This document shows, piece after piece, positions 50,396-61,535 of a stretch of DNA of 64,000 nucleotides (positions are counted from its first letter, which is position 1; the number at the start of each line of letters is the position of its first letter). Origin of the DNA: Vanilla planifolia (taxonomy: Eukaryota > Streptophyta > Magnoliopsida > Asparagales > Orchidaceae). The DNA is taken from assembly GCA_023846275.1 (NCBI GenBank), contig CM043869.1, positions 19,593,501-19,657,500 on the forward strand, given 5' to 3'. The translations under genes were made by a program, and so were the position numbers. The notes below the pieces were generated by a model, which ran no database searches, had not been told where the DNA came from, and was given only the letters and a program-made list of their open reading frames with translations.

Positions 50396-50445
<50 letters not shown>
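50396..50445. repeat. (TA)25 microsatellite
   Basis: Uninterrupted TA dinucleotide run of about 50 bases, the longest simple repeat in the window. Confidence 0.95.
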
Positions 50446-50448
<3 letters not shown>

Positions 50449-50800
50449 GATATTATTATTTTTTAACAATAGGTATATGTTTTATTAATAAAAAATATTT
50501 TAATACAACATGAAATATAACAATATATGATATTATGCATAACTTAGAAAAAAATATTGAAAAAATGTTTAAAAAAAGATTTGTGTAGAAATAAAATTTT
50601 AACTAAAAAATTATTATAATCGAAATTTGGTAAGAAAAACTTTTTAAAATGCAAATAGTTTTGATTAACCAACATAATATTGTTTTGTCGATTTACTTTA
50701 AATTTTTAAAAATATGACAATACTAAACACCAATTTCTTAAGGAGACTTACAAACATGCATTACATCAGTTTGTGCTCTTTGCTCAATAAAATAAGGATA

Positions 50801-51037
50801 AGTATGGATTGAGTAAAACCAAGCTTAAAGTATCAAGAAACTAACAATTATCCCAGAAATGTCAATCTATAATTTATAAGTATGGATTGAGTAAAACCAA
50901 GCTTAAAGTATCAAGAAACTAACCAATTATCCCAAAAATGTCAATCTATAATTTATAAGTATGGATTGAGTAAAACTAAGCTTAAAGTATCAAGAAACTA
51001 ACCAATTATCCCAAAAATGTCAATCTATAATTTAAAA
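50801..51037. repeat. 78/79-bp tandem repeat, 3 copies
   Basis: Copies start AGTATGGATTGAGTAAAAC at 50801, 50879 and 50958 and end near 'caatctataattta'. They are nearly identical, the second and third having one added base. No coding potential. Confidence 0.9.
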
Positions 51038-51591
51038 GTATGTGTTAAAGGCAAAGGTCTTAAAGATACTAAGTTTTTTCAATTTTAGCTTATTATAAAC
51101 AACCACATGGGAAGGCATGGATTTGTTTACAATAAATTTAACGATATCAAAAACTGACCCAATATTTCCATGACTTTGAAGTCAAATTAATTATCCTAAG
51201 GACCTGTTTAATCTTTTTTTCTTTCTCTACCATAAAACATGATTTACCATCCTTTGCTTGCATATATAAATTATAAATAGCTTCAACAAATATTATCAAG
51301 ATACAATAATTGAAAAGATTTACTCTCTTAAATTCAATAGTGAAATTTCTAAGCATATCAATTGCTTCATTCTATAATGGTGCATGCCAATTATTATTAA
51401 TCTCTACTTCATGAAAAAACAAATTTGATTATGTTTTGCCCTCAATCAATTTCGACGCCTCAAATTCAAATAATAATAATTGACATAAACAATATCTATT
51501 AAACTTTAAATCTAATTTACATCATACCTCTTATTATCAAATATCTTAACCATTACCTCTAAATTCATACTTATTAATCATAACTCTTAAG

Positions 51592-52080
51592 ACATCATTT
51601 GTATTAGAATTGTCTTAGAAAAAACAAAGATATTATAAAAAAATTAAAATGATCGAATTTTGTTTTAATTTTAATCATGTTAGTTATTCCCAAAATTAGT
51701 TTTTTATTTCTTTATATTTAATCTAACTCATGTTAAACATTCATTTGGAATCTTATAACTAATCTTAAATTATTTCATAACTAGTTGTTTCAACCACATA
51801 ATATTCTAATTTTTTCCTTCTATAATTTCAATTTAACATCATTTGTATTAGAATTGTCTTAGTAAAAACAAAGATATTATAAAAAAATAAAATAATCTAA
51901 TTTTGTTTTAATTTTAATCATTTTAGTTATTCCCAAAATTAGTTTTTTATTTCTTCATATTTAATTTAACTCATGTTAAACATTCGTTTGAAATCTTATA
52001 AATAATCCTAAATTATTTCAAAACTAATTGTTTCAACTACATAATATTCTAATTTTTTCTTCTATAATTTCAATTTAACA
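51592..52080. repeat. 244-bp tandem duplication, 2 copies
   Basis: Copy 1 is about 51592-51835 and copy 2 about 51836-52080, both starting ACATCATTTGTATTAGAATT and ending in 'tataatttcaatttaacat'. A few percent diverged. AT-rich, no coding content. Confidence 0.85.
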
Positions 52081-53284
52081 TGAAGTATAAGTTCAAATGT
52101 AATGTCTTTCTAGCCAAATCGTCAACTCCTACGAAAAGCATATGTCGTTAAACACCTAAAAAATGTATCACACAACACCAAGCCTTCCACCATTACAAAA
52201 CATCATTAAGAAATCATTGAATCTAACATACAATGAGGGGCAACAAAAAAATCGACAAAGACTTGCAAGCTCTTATCGGCCACAGAGAGGTATGCCACAT
52301 TCGTGCAAGAGCCAACATGAAGAAAGTGGGACTCTCCGAAAGGCATTAGTTCATTAACATAATATTTAAGCTTGGTTACGACAATATTGCATTTATCAAG
52401 CTGGTGTGAGATATGATTGATAGGTTCTCATGCTTTATCCCCTTCTCAAATTTAATAACTCAATTATACAAAAAGTACAACTGAAAAAAAATCAAATTTT
52501 ACAATGTGATGGAAGTAGCCAAGTGTCACATGAGATCTAAGGCCCTAAACTGAACACAAATGCAGCCGAGTCATTAAAAGTTTTACGAGTATACGATCCG
52601 ACACAAATGCAATCGAGTTGTGAATAGTTTTTACAAGTATAAGACCAATGAAAAAGACTATGATTAACATACTAAAGAATGTCTCTCAAATCGTAAGAAC
52701 ATCCAAGAACAAAATTATCCAATGCTTTCTCCTACTCCATAGTAGTTTTGAAGACCACAAAATGTATTGAACTTAACCATGCGTTAAAGGTTTGGATCAA
52801 TTCTACATGAATGTAACTCACCTTTCAAGCCTTTTTCTTTTTCAAAACACAACATAAATTATCATTTTTATCACATTTATACAAAAAGACCACCCGTTGA
52901 ACACAATATCTGCTAATGCTCAATTTATTTCCAATTAAAAACATTACAAAGAAATTCTCGAAGGCAAATCAATAGGACAGCTATATGTTAAATACATAAT
53001 TTTTACAAAATAGCTTTCAGATAGGTTCTCAATTAGATATCATGTTTAAAAGCACATCAAAACATGTAGTTGTAGAGCAAACAAGTAAATCAAACAAGAA
53101 TTAGTCATGCAAAAAAAGCTACACAGGTTTGTAGCATGAATTAGTGAACCATAATCTCAACCTATTGTCAAAAAAATAAAATAAAATAAAATAAAATAAA
53201 AAAACATTAAATTTTAATCTTAATTAATTCGTCACCAAGACCAGATAATTTTAAAACAAAGGTTAAAAAAGCTAGAATTTAACG
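52081..53284. other. Spacer
   Basis: Contains a short (ATAAA)n run at 53171-53204. The 64-codon plus-strand frame at 52163-52357 lacks any motif. No gene recognised. Confidence 0.45.
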
Positions 53285-53800
53285 AAGCTATAGGAGACCA
53301 CAGAAAACTATAGCCATTGAAATGAGAAATCTGGAGTCGCATACCTGATGTCACTACGAACAGAAAAGTCATCACTGATTAAAAACCATCGATTACCGCC
53401 TGGACAAGTCATAGTAGAGCCGGCCATCCGCAAGACCGAAAGCCAGTAGAGAACAATCCAACCTTATGCGATAGAACCACAGGAAAAATACACTACTTGA
53501 AATGAGAAATCTGAAGTCAAATACCAGATATCACTACGAACAGAAAAAACTTCACTGATTAAAAACATTCGATTACCGCCCGGAGGAGTCATGGTTGAGC
53601 CGGCCATCCGCATTAACGCAATCCATTAGAGAACTATCCAATCTTCACAGAGACTTGGGTGTCATTCGATTCGCTCATGCGATTGCTTCCCGGAGGAGTC
53701 ATGCTTGCGACGGCCATCGGCAGAAACGCAGGGGTTTTTTTAGGGCACTGGTAAGAAACCAAAAAATACCTTGCGAATAAACGCAGGGGTTTTTTTAGGG
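53285..53800 (-). repeat. 180-bp tandem unit with a recurring ATG-containing segment, 2 copies plus a partial third
   Basis: Unit starts TTGAAATGAGAAATCT at 53317 and 53497 (period 180), with similarity reaching back to about 53285. On the minus strand each unit holds an ATG followed by a short frame reading MAGSTMT.PGGNR, and a third, shorter version (MAVASMTPPGSNR) lies at about 53690-53720. In the two full units the frame is followed by SVRSDI and a possible GT donor. A 22-base direct repeat (53724-53745 and 53779-53800) follows. This looks like a repeated first exon or leader, but no downstream exon was found. Confidence 0.6.
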
Positions 53801-56800
53801 GAATCCTTGAAACGGAAGGAATTGTGGAACTTTCTAAGGCAGGAGGCTGAGAGTGTTGGCCCACTGCTGGTCGCCGGCAACTTCAATATTGTCATGTCGC
53901 AGGGTGAGAAGAAGGGGGGAAGGAAATTTAAATTCAGCAGCTTGCAGCAAGAGTTTGTGGATGCAATTCAAGACATCCAGCTGGTGGATCTCATGTTCAC
54001 TGGGAGTAAATTTACGTGGTGCAATGGAAAGGAAGGGGGTGCAAGGATTCTTCAGAGGCTGGATAGAGCGTTGATGAATATTGCGGGCATGCGTGCATTC
54101 CCGGGCTGCTCTGTTGCTCACCTCATGCGGATTGGTTCTGATCATTGTCCCCTCCTTATTGACATTGAGGGGGGACGAAGGCCTGCTTGTATGCGCCGCA
54201 TCAGTTTGAGAGCGTCTGGCTGCAATTTCCAAAGGCAATGGGGGTCGTGCATCAGGCCTGGAGTAGGCGTACTAAGGGGAACTATATGGAGGCCCTTTCA
54301 ACCAAGTTTCGCAGGTCGCTTCTGGCTCTACGCTCATGGAGCAAGCTGGAGGTTGGTGATATTATGAGTACCAATGCTAATCTAGAACACAGCATCAATT
54401 CTTTGCAAATCAAAGAGTCCCTGGAGGGATTAAATGAAGAGGAACACTGTCGTCTTGGGCAGCTAATTTTGGATTTCCATCGCTGCTGTGCGCTGGAGGA
54501 GCGTTGGTGGTGGCAAAGGGCAAAACTCCACTGGACTCATCTGGGAGATCGTAATACTCGATTCTTCCATACAGCCGCGACTGCACGCACCCGCAACAAT
54601 CTCATCACCCAGCTGAAGGATGATTCGCGCTGCATGGTCACCTCGCTGGATTCTATGTGTGCAGTCTTGGAACCTTTCTTTCATATGAAGTGGGGCAGTG
54701 GGACTACGTCTCTACCTATCCTGAAGCATTTGCCTCACGCCAGGGTTAGTGAAGCCCAGGCAACCTTACTGGCCTGCCCTGTCACTGAACAGGAGATCTT
54801 CGCAGCCATCAAAGCTGCTAGGAGAAACAAAGCCCCTGGCCTGGATGGGGTTACTGCGGAGTTTGTCCAGGGATATTGGCAGATCACTCAGGGGGACACC
54901 ATCAGTGCTGTGCTCTCTTTCTTTGCTGGAAAGCAAATGCCTAGTTGCTGGAAGGATACCCTCGTTGTACTTGTTCCGAAATCTCATGGCGCATGCAGGC
55001 CAGAACAATTCAGGCCAATTAGCTTATGCAACTTCATCTACAAAGTCGTTGCACGAGTTCTTGTTGAAAGGCTCAAGCTAATCCTCCCTCTCCTCATTTC
55101 AAGTGAACAGGGCGCGTTTGTGCCTGGAAGATGTATTGCAGACAATATCTTCATGGCTCAGGAAATGGCCTCGCGAATGCACTCTTCCTCTGCGAGGGCT
55201 GGGCTCATGGCGGTTAAAGTGGATATGGAGCAAGCCTATGACTCAGTGCAATGGGGGAGTGTGATGAACATCTTGAAAGCTATGGGCTTTCCGTCTACTT
55301 GGTGCGAATGGGTTGAGGCATGTATCGTTAACCCTAGATATGCTGTACTGCTTAATGGCTCTCGGCTTCCTTGGATTCATGCCCAACGTGGTTTGCGGTA
55401 GGGCTGCCCCCTCTCGCCATATCTGTTCACTCTTGTGACGGAGTATTTCTCCACTATCATGCACAATTATGAGTCCAGGTCGCTGCTGGGGTTTAGTCCT
55501 GGGAAGGAATCTCCGCTTGTATCCCACCTTTTGTTTGCTGATGATATTCTGGTATATGCTTCGGCTACTCGTGCTGCTGCGCATGCAGTTAATCTGGCCA
55601 TGCAGGAGTTTTGCAGCGCCACAGGTTTGAGTGTCAACCTTGCGAAATCTAAGGCTTTTTTTAGCAAATTCACCAGTACTAAAAGGAAGAAGCTGATTGC
55701 GAGGAAATTGCATATGGCGCATGGGGAGAATCTCTGCTATCTAGGAGTTCCAATCTCGGCAAAGCCAATCAAGTTTAAGGATGTTAACTTCTTGCTCCAA
55801 AAGATTGATGATCAGGTGATGAAATGACGCATCAGGCACCTATCGCTTGCTGGGAGGATTGCCATGATTAAATGCGTCCTCAACTCTATCCCCACTCATC
55901 TGCTGAGCCACTGTGCTCTGCCGAAGCGCGCCATTGACGTGGCGGAGCGGAAGATTAGGAAATTTCTTTGGTGTGGTGCCACGGGTGAACGGAGGATGCA
56001 TTATGCTAGCTGGGAGAAGATCACTCTGCCTAAGGAAGCGGGGGGTCTTGGCCTCCTTGACCTGCGCACTTGGCAACGAGTCTTGATCATGAAACACTGC
56101 AGAAGATTGATTGGGCATGAGAAGAACCCGTGGGTGTGCATTATGGCTGCTAAATACGGCGCTACTCATTCCCTTGTTAAGTCTCCGCGGAGGGCATCTC
56201 TTGCTTGTAGGCATCTTGTTGCTGGTATGCCGGGCGCCCTTGCAAACTTTGTGTGGAGAATTGGTGATGGCAAGGGTGTCTTATTTGCTGAAGATAACTG
56301 GCTTGGTGTGCTCCCAATTTGCTTGTGGCCTACGTTCATTAACATGGAGGTGGACTGGCCTATTCACGTTAGTGCATGCGTTGTTGAGGTGGGTGTTTGG
56401 AACGAAGCAAGCATTAGGGTTTAGGCTAGCGACCTCCTTCTTGACCGCGTCCTGCATCTGCCTTGGGCACGTAACCAGGACATGCTTTTGCAGGTGCAGA
56501 CGGAGTCGCCCCGGGTCAACAACCTAGAACTTTACTCGCAAATGCGTGGTGCCAATATGGCTGAGGACGTGGGAGTTAACTCGGAGTATCTTAAGATGAT
56601 CTGGAAACTTAAGACTCTGCCTAGGGTGAAACTCTTCCTTTGGCGGCTGATAGGTGATCACCTCCCTACTGCAGTTTGGTTGGCCCGTAGAAGACTTGCT
56701 GAGTGCAGTAGCTGCGTTTGGGGTTGTATTGCGGACAAGACGCCGGAACATTTTATCTGGGAGTGCCCGTATGCACAGGTTTTCTGGCACAGTAACCAAC

Positions 56801-57603
56801 TTCGTGAGGCCATATCTGCACTTGGTCTTCATCATGGTGCGGGCACTGGGCATTCTTTCTTGCAGAGGCTCTTTGAATTTGTGGCAGCACCTGCACGGAG
56901 CGTTGCCAATAGTTGGAAGCACGCTGCTACCCTTGCCACGGCAATGTACTACATCTGGGAATTCCGCAATGCGAAGAAGCACTACGATGAAAGGCCAAAC
57001 TACAGTCTTATCCTACGCAAGCTACAGATTGAGGTTGCTCTGCTTCACCGAACGCGTCCTTCCATGTCCTGTGGGAACCCGCTCAGTTCACCTGAACTGA
57101 ATGTAGCCCAAAACTGGGTTCCTCCTCCCACTGGATGGGTCAAATTCAACTGTGATGCAACCGTTGGGGATCACTCGGCGGGCCTTGGCCTGGTTGCTAG
57201 GGATCATGTGGGGAAGCCCCTGCTGGTGCTTGGAAAGAAAGTAATCTCTCAAGCGAGTGGAGCCATGGAAGTCTATGCCTTGTTGGAGGCCTTTGAAGTG
57301 GCTAGATCAGCGTTCCTGGACGCTCGGGCCATCGAGTTCCAAACAGACTCGACGCAGGCCATGCTGCAAGTGCGTGATCTCCTTGCCCAAGAGCCCACGA
57401 GGGGTGTATTTGCCAATGCAATTCTCCATGCCCGCGATCTTGATGCCCTTGTCATCTCCTGTATTTATAGAGAAGGTAACGCGCCGGCAGACTGGGTGGC
57501 GCGTGCTGCGTGCTGGTCCAGCTTCAGCTGGGGACGGGGTGTGCCTCTCCCTGAGCCGCTTTGCAAGTTAATGAAGTTGGATTTCTTGTTCGATCCCCCG
57601 TAG
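53801..57603 (+). pseudogene. LINE polyprotein (endonuclease-RT-RNase H), disabled
   Basis: The endonuclease remainder is in one frame to about 54190 (GNFN at 53876-53887, then SDHCPLL near 54140). One frameshift near 54180-54200 moves to a second frame, which stays open to 57603 apart from three stops: TAG 55399-55401, TGA 55825-55827 and TAG 56422-56424. In that frame one reads the RT landmarks KAPGLDGVTAEF, FRPISLCNFIYKVVA, EQGAFVPGR, KVDMEQAYDSV, HAQRGLR-stop-GCPLSPYLF and FADDILVYA, then the zinc-binding FLWRLIGDHLPT and WECPYAQVFW segment, and RNase H with NCDA, MEVYALLEA, QTDS and APADWVA, so the D-E-D-D residues are intact. The GNFN motif has N where the family has the catalytic D (GDFN). 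Confidence 0.88.
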
Positions 57604-57702
57604 GGGACGCCGCATGCTTATGTCTTAATGAAGGTTTATTTCAGGAATAACCAAACGACCGTTCTCATCCCCGGCTAATAAAATAAAAAATAAAAAAACC
57701 AA
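53801..57702 (+). mobile_element. L1-type LINE, 5'-truncated, plus strand
   Basis: A non-LTR element of plant L1 type: remaining endonuclease, reverse transcriptase, zinc-binding zf-RVT segment, then RNase H, followed by a short 3' UTR and an A-rich tail at about 57680-57702 (AATAAAATAAAAAATAAAAA). The first ORF and the N-terminal part of the endonuclease are missing. The 5' end is placed at 53801, just after a 22-base direct repeat, where LINE-like protein similarity begins. No target-site duplication is obvious, probably because the second LINE abuts the tail. GC content is well above the flanks. Confidence 0.9.
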
Positions 57703-57766
57703 AAAGCAAAAAGAGCCGTTGTCCCTGATTGCAAAAGAGGCCTAAACCAATACAAAAAATCCTCTG

Positions 57767-60700
57767 AGGATCAAACGAGAAATCATTCAACAATAGATAA
57801 AGAAACGGTTTAGGGAGTGGCATACCCCAACCCCAAACATAATCATCAAAACATCCCTCGCGTGCAGCTCAGTCAGCAGGGGCGTTGCACTTGCGACGAA
57901 CATGCAAGATGCGAAGCGTGACGACTCTCTGCACGTGTACCATAGCTGGCAAGAGGAAACCCCCCTCGGGCGGACAATTAATCATGCAGTGCATCTCCAA
58001 AACAGCCGAGACTGAGTCCAAATGGATCTCAATGGCATGAAGCTCGGGGAGATAGTGTGCCAAACCGCATCGAGAGCCTCCAATATGGCTTGAAGCTCCA
58101 TAGCATCGCAAGACGTAGAAAAGAATCGTTTGCCACCAACGAGTAGGGGCTTGCCCCATTGATCTCTGATGACGAATCCCACACTAGATAACTCGTTACC
58201 CGTAGCAGCATCGCAATTAATCCTGACCCATCCGGCTGGAGGAGGAACCCAAATTGAGGTATTATGCAGCTCTAGGGAGCTGAAGGAGTTCCAGCTGGGC
58301 ACGAATGGAGGAGTAGAATATGATCGTGTAGCTACAGTAGCAACCATGACATTGCGGACAATGGTGCTGCAATCCAGGATGGTGTTGTTATGCTTCTTGA
58401 GATTTCTGTTGTCCCAAAGACTTAGAAAGACCGTAGCAATGGTCACACCATGGAGCTTATCGAATTGGCATCTTGTCTTCGGCACGGTGGTAGACTCCAA
58501 GAAGAACTGCATAGGTTCCAGCGCCTCGTGAACATTAAGCCAACGGCGAAGCGCGTCGGCGGCATCGTGCACCTCCCGCGCACACCAAATTTCTTGCGCG
58601 CGAGGGCAGTCCCAAAGAACATGACGCGAGATCTCGACCATGTCGCACCCCCAAATGCAATTGTCATGCGCAGCAAGATGTCTGCGCGCGAGCCAGACCT
58701 GCGTGGGCAGCGCGTTATGCGCCAGGTGCCAAAGGAATATGCAGGTTCTTGGCGCAACTTTGAGTTTCCAAATCCTCTTAAAGCACACGACGGTGGCCCG
58801 AGGACCCATTACACCATCGTTATAAACACCACGAGCCAGGTGCATGTAGGCTTTGCCAATAGTAGAATCCTCAGCCTCCGTGAAGGAATAAACCAGGGTA
58901 TCACTGTGCTTGCGGCTACGTGGTAGATGTATAACCCAGTCAATGAGTGCATCACTTGCCCAAGAGGAGATTCTGTGCCTGTCCCACTGCCCAGCATCTT
59001 GAGACAATCCATCACAAGTGTAGGCCAAGTGGTATCCATGTTGATGTAAGTCGGCCACCACCTAATGGGAAGGATGCCCCATCAATTATCCTCATCGAAT
59101 CAAGCAATAGTGCCATCCCCAATTCTCCAAGCAAGGCAGGACAGTGCATCATGCATAGCGCCAAAGGTGAGCCTGGCAGTATGAGACGCACGGCGCAGAG
59201 TGCGATACGGGTAGCTCGTGGAGAGGTATTTGTGGTGCAAAATATTGATCCATATGCAGTCCTCATCCATAAGAATTCGTTTGCACTGCCTCAATTGGAG
59301 CGTGCGTTGCCAAAGGCGCAAGCAATGAATACTAAGGCCACCCAACTCCTTCGGCATAATGATCATCTCCCAATCAACATAGTGCATCGAACTAGTGTTG
59401 CTGGCGCCGCACCACAGGAAACGTCTAATTATATTCTCAATGGCCTTGATAGCCCCCTTAGGCATCATGCAATGAGTGATAACATGACTAGGAATAGCTT
59501 GCAGTACCGCATTAATCATCAGCACTCTCCCAGCCATAGATAGGGGACGAATGTGCCACTTTGCAATCTGCATTTCAAGCTTCTGGATAATGAAGTTAAA
59601 GTCATCCTTGACTAGCAATTTGGTGGAAATGGGTACACCAAGATAGGTAAGATCCTCGCCCTGAGCCATTTGTAGATTATTCGCTATTCTCCTTTTCCTG
59701 CTTTTCTTCATGGCCCTACTAAAGATCTTAGATTTGGCCAAATTGAAATTGAGCCCCATGGCACACCCAAACTTGCGCAGAATAGCGCCCACAGCGCCCG
59801 CGGCGCGGAGCGAAGCCGGTGCATACATGAGTATGTCGTCCGCAAATAGAAGATGAGAGACAAGGGGCGCGTGTAGAGTGCAGCGAAACCCCAAAAGCAC
59901 GCAGGCCTCATACTTGCGCGCGAGAGCAGACATGTACTCAATGGTAATAGAGAATAAGTACGGTGAAAGAGGACAGCCTTGCCGTAGACCTCTGTGAGCC
60001 GTAATCCATGGAAGCCTAGTGCCATTAAGTAGCAAGCCGAAACGGGGATTGCAAATACACGCAGTGACCCACTCGCACCATAGCGGGGGAAACCCAAGAA
60101 ACCGTAGCATGTCAATGATAAAATCCCATTGGACACAATCATAGGCTTGCTTTATATCAAACTTTATAGCCATCATACCTTTCCTTGAAGTGGATGAATG
60201 CATTATAGATGCCATTTCGTGAGCCACAAAGATGTTATCCGTAATTGATCTACCGGGGACAAAAGCGCCCTGCTCCTGCGAGATAATATCGAGTAACACA
60301 TGCTTCAATCTCTCCACAAGGATACGAGCAACCACCTTGAAAATAACATTAGAAAGACTGATGGGGCGGAACTGACTCGGCATGTTGGCACCCATTTTCT
60401 TAGGAATAAGCCTGATCAAAGTATCCTTCCACACCACAGGCATCTGTTTCATCTCAAAAAAGGCCTTGACCGCAAGCAACATGTTTACATGAACAATGTC
60501 CTGGTATCCACACATTTTCTTAGGAATAAGCCTGATCAAAGTATCCTTCCACACCACAAGCATCTGTTTCATCTCAAAAAAGGCCTTGATCGCAAGCAAC
60601 ATGTCTGCATGAACAATGTCCTGGTATCCACACAAAAACTCAGTGGTAATGCCATCCATTCGAGGTGACTTGTTTTTCTTGATGCCTCTAATTGCACACA

Positions 60701-61535
60701 TAACCTCATCCCTAGTGATGTCCTGCGTAATCATGCTGCCTTGGTCCAAAGATATGCGTGCGCTGTGCAAAATGGCGCAAGGGGGTAACTGCATCAGCAC
60801 GCTGCCACTTGACTTCAAAGAATTGCATAAGAACTCGGCAAATGCCCTCAGACGAGGTGACCATGTTGCCTGAATCATCCTTCAAATGCGTAATACGATT
60901 GTTGCACCACCGAGTAGATGCCGCAGCATGGAAAAAACGTGTGTTTCTATCCCCAAGGTGAGCCCAGTGGACTTTGGTGCGCTGCCACCACCAACGTTCC
61001 TCAAGCGCATAGCTCCTGTAAAACTCCATGATAAGGCGGCCAAGTAAGATATTCTTCTCATTGTCTAGGCCACACTCGGATTCCTTGTTCTGGAGTGCAG
61101 AGATCTCATAAGCCAAATTTCCATTAGTGTGAATAAGTGCTCCCGCCTTGGTTTTGCTCCATCGGCAGAGCGCGCGCAAGCAACGACCAAATTTAGTAGA
61201 GTCCTTGAATGACATTGCCACCCGCGTGCCTCTGCCAAGTATTGCGAACAATCCCCACAGCCTGTGGGAACTCCAGCCAAGTGGCTTCAAAATAAGGTCT
61301 CGGACAAGTGGACTTGCATTGGACTCCCCCCAAGCTGATTAAAAGAGGGCAGTGATCAGAGCCAATTCGGGGAAAATGTGTCATTATGGTTGTTGGGAAT
61401 GCATGCATTGCACAAGTATTCATTAAGGCCTTATCGAGCCTCTCCCAAATCCGAGCACCCCCCACCTTGCCATTGTACCAAGTGTATTTATTACCGATGA
61501 ATCCCACGTCGTCCGTGGCTCATTGACTGAAACGG
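57767..61535 (-). pseudogene. LINE polyprotein (endonuclease-RT-RNase H), disabled
   Basis: Frame pieces, in order: endonuclease C-terminus 61507-61193 (SDHCPLL); linker 61290 to about 60790; RT 60878-59100, open for 592 codons, with KNKSPRMDGITTEF, FRPISLSNVIFKVVA, QEQGAFVPGR, GLRQGCPLSPYLF and FADDILMYA; then zf-RVT and RNase H in 59061-57982 (NCDA, MELQAILEA) and 58159-57869. Breaks: frameshifts near 61200, 60800, 58990, 58045 and 57855, and TGA stops at 59102-59100, 59084-59082 and 57871-57869, each where the family has Trp. More decayed by frameshift than its neighbour, but its RT core is intact. Confidence 0.85.
60393..60632 (-). repeat. In-frame 120-bp tandem duplication inside the LINE RT
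   Basis: Two 120-base copies (60393-60512 and 60513-60632) with only a few differences. Each encodes the 40 residues between CGYQDIVH and LIRLIPKKM, so the RT frame is kept. The plus-strand LINE and the family have this segment once. Confidence 0.92.

Larger units (their letters stand above)
57703..61535 (-). mobile_element. L1-type LINE, 5'-truncated, minus strand
   Basis: Second L1-type LINE, same domain order as the plus-strand copy but clearly a different, diverged element. Its 3' end meets the A-rich tail of the first at about 57703, so the two are tail to tail. The 5' end at about 61535 again cuts inside the endonuclease, just before a segment reading GFIGNKYTWYNGK. Beyond it the DNA becomes AT-rich at once. 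No poly(A) tail of its own is clear. It contains an in-frame 120-base tandem duplication. Confidence 0.88.

Noticed and set aside
58169..59543. Plus-strand ORFs over the minus-strand LINE
   Set aside because: Shadows of the LINE polyprotein.
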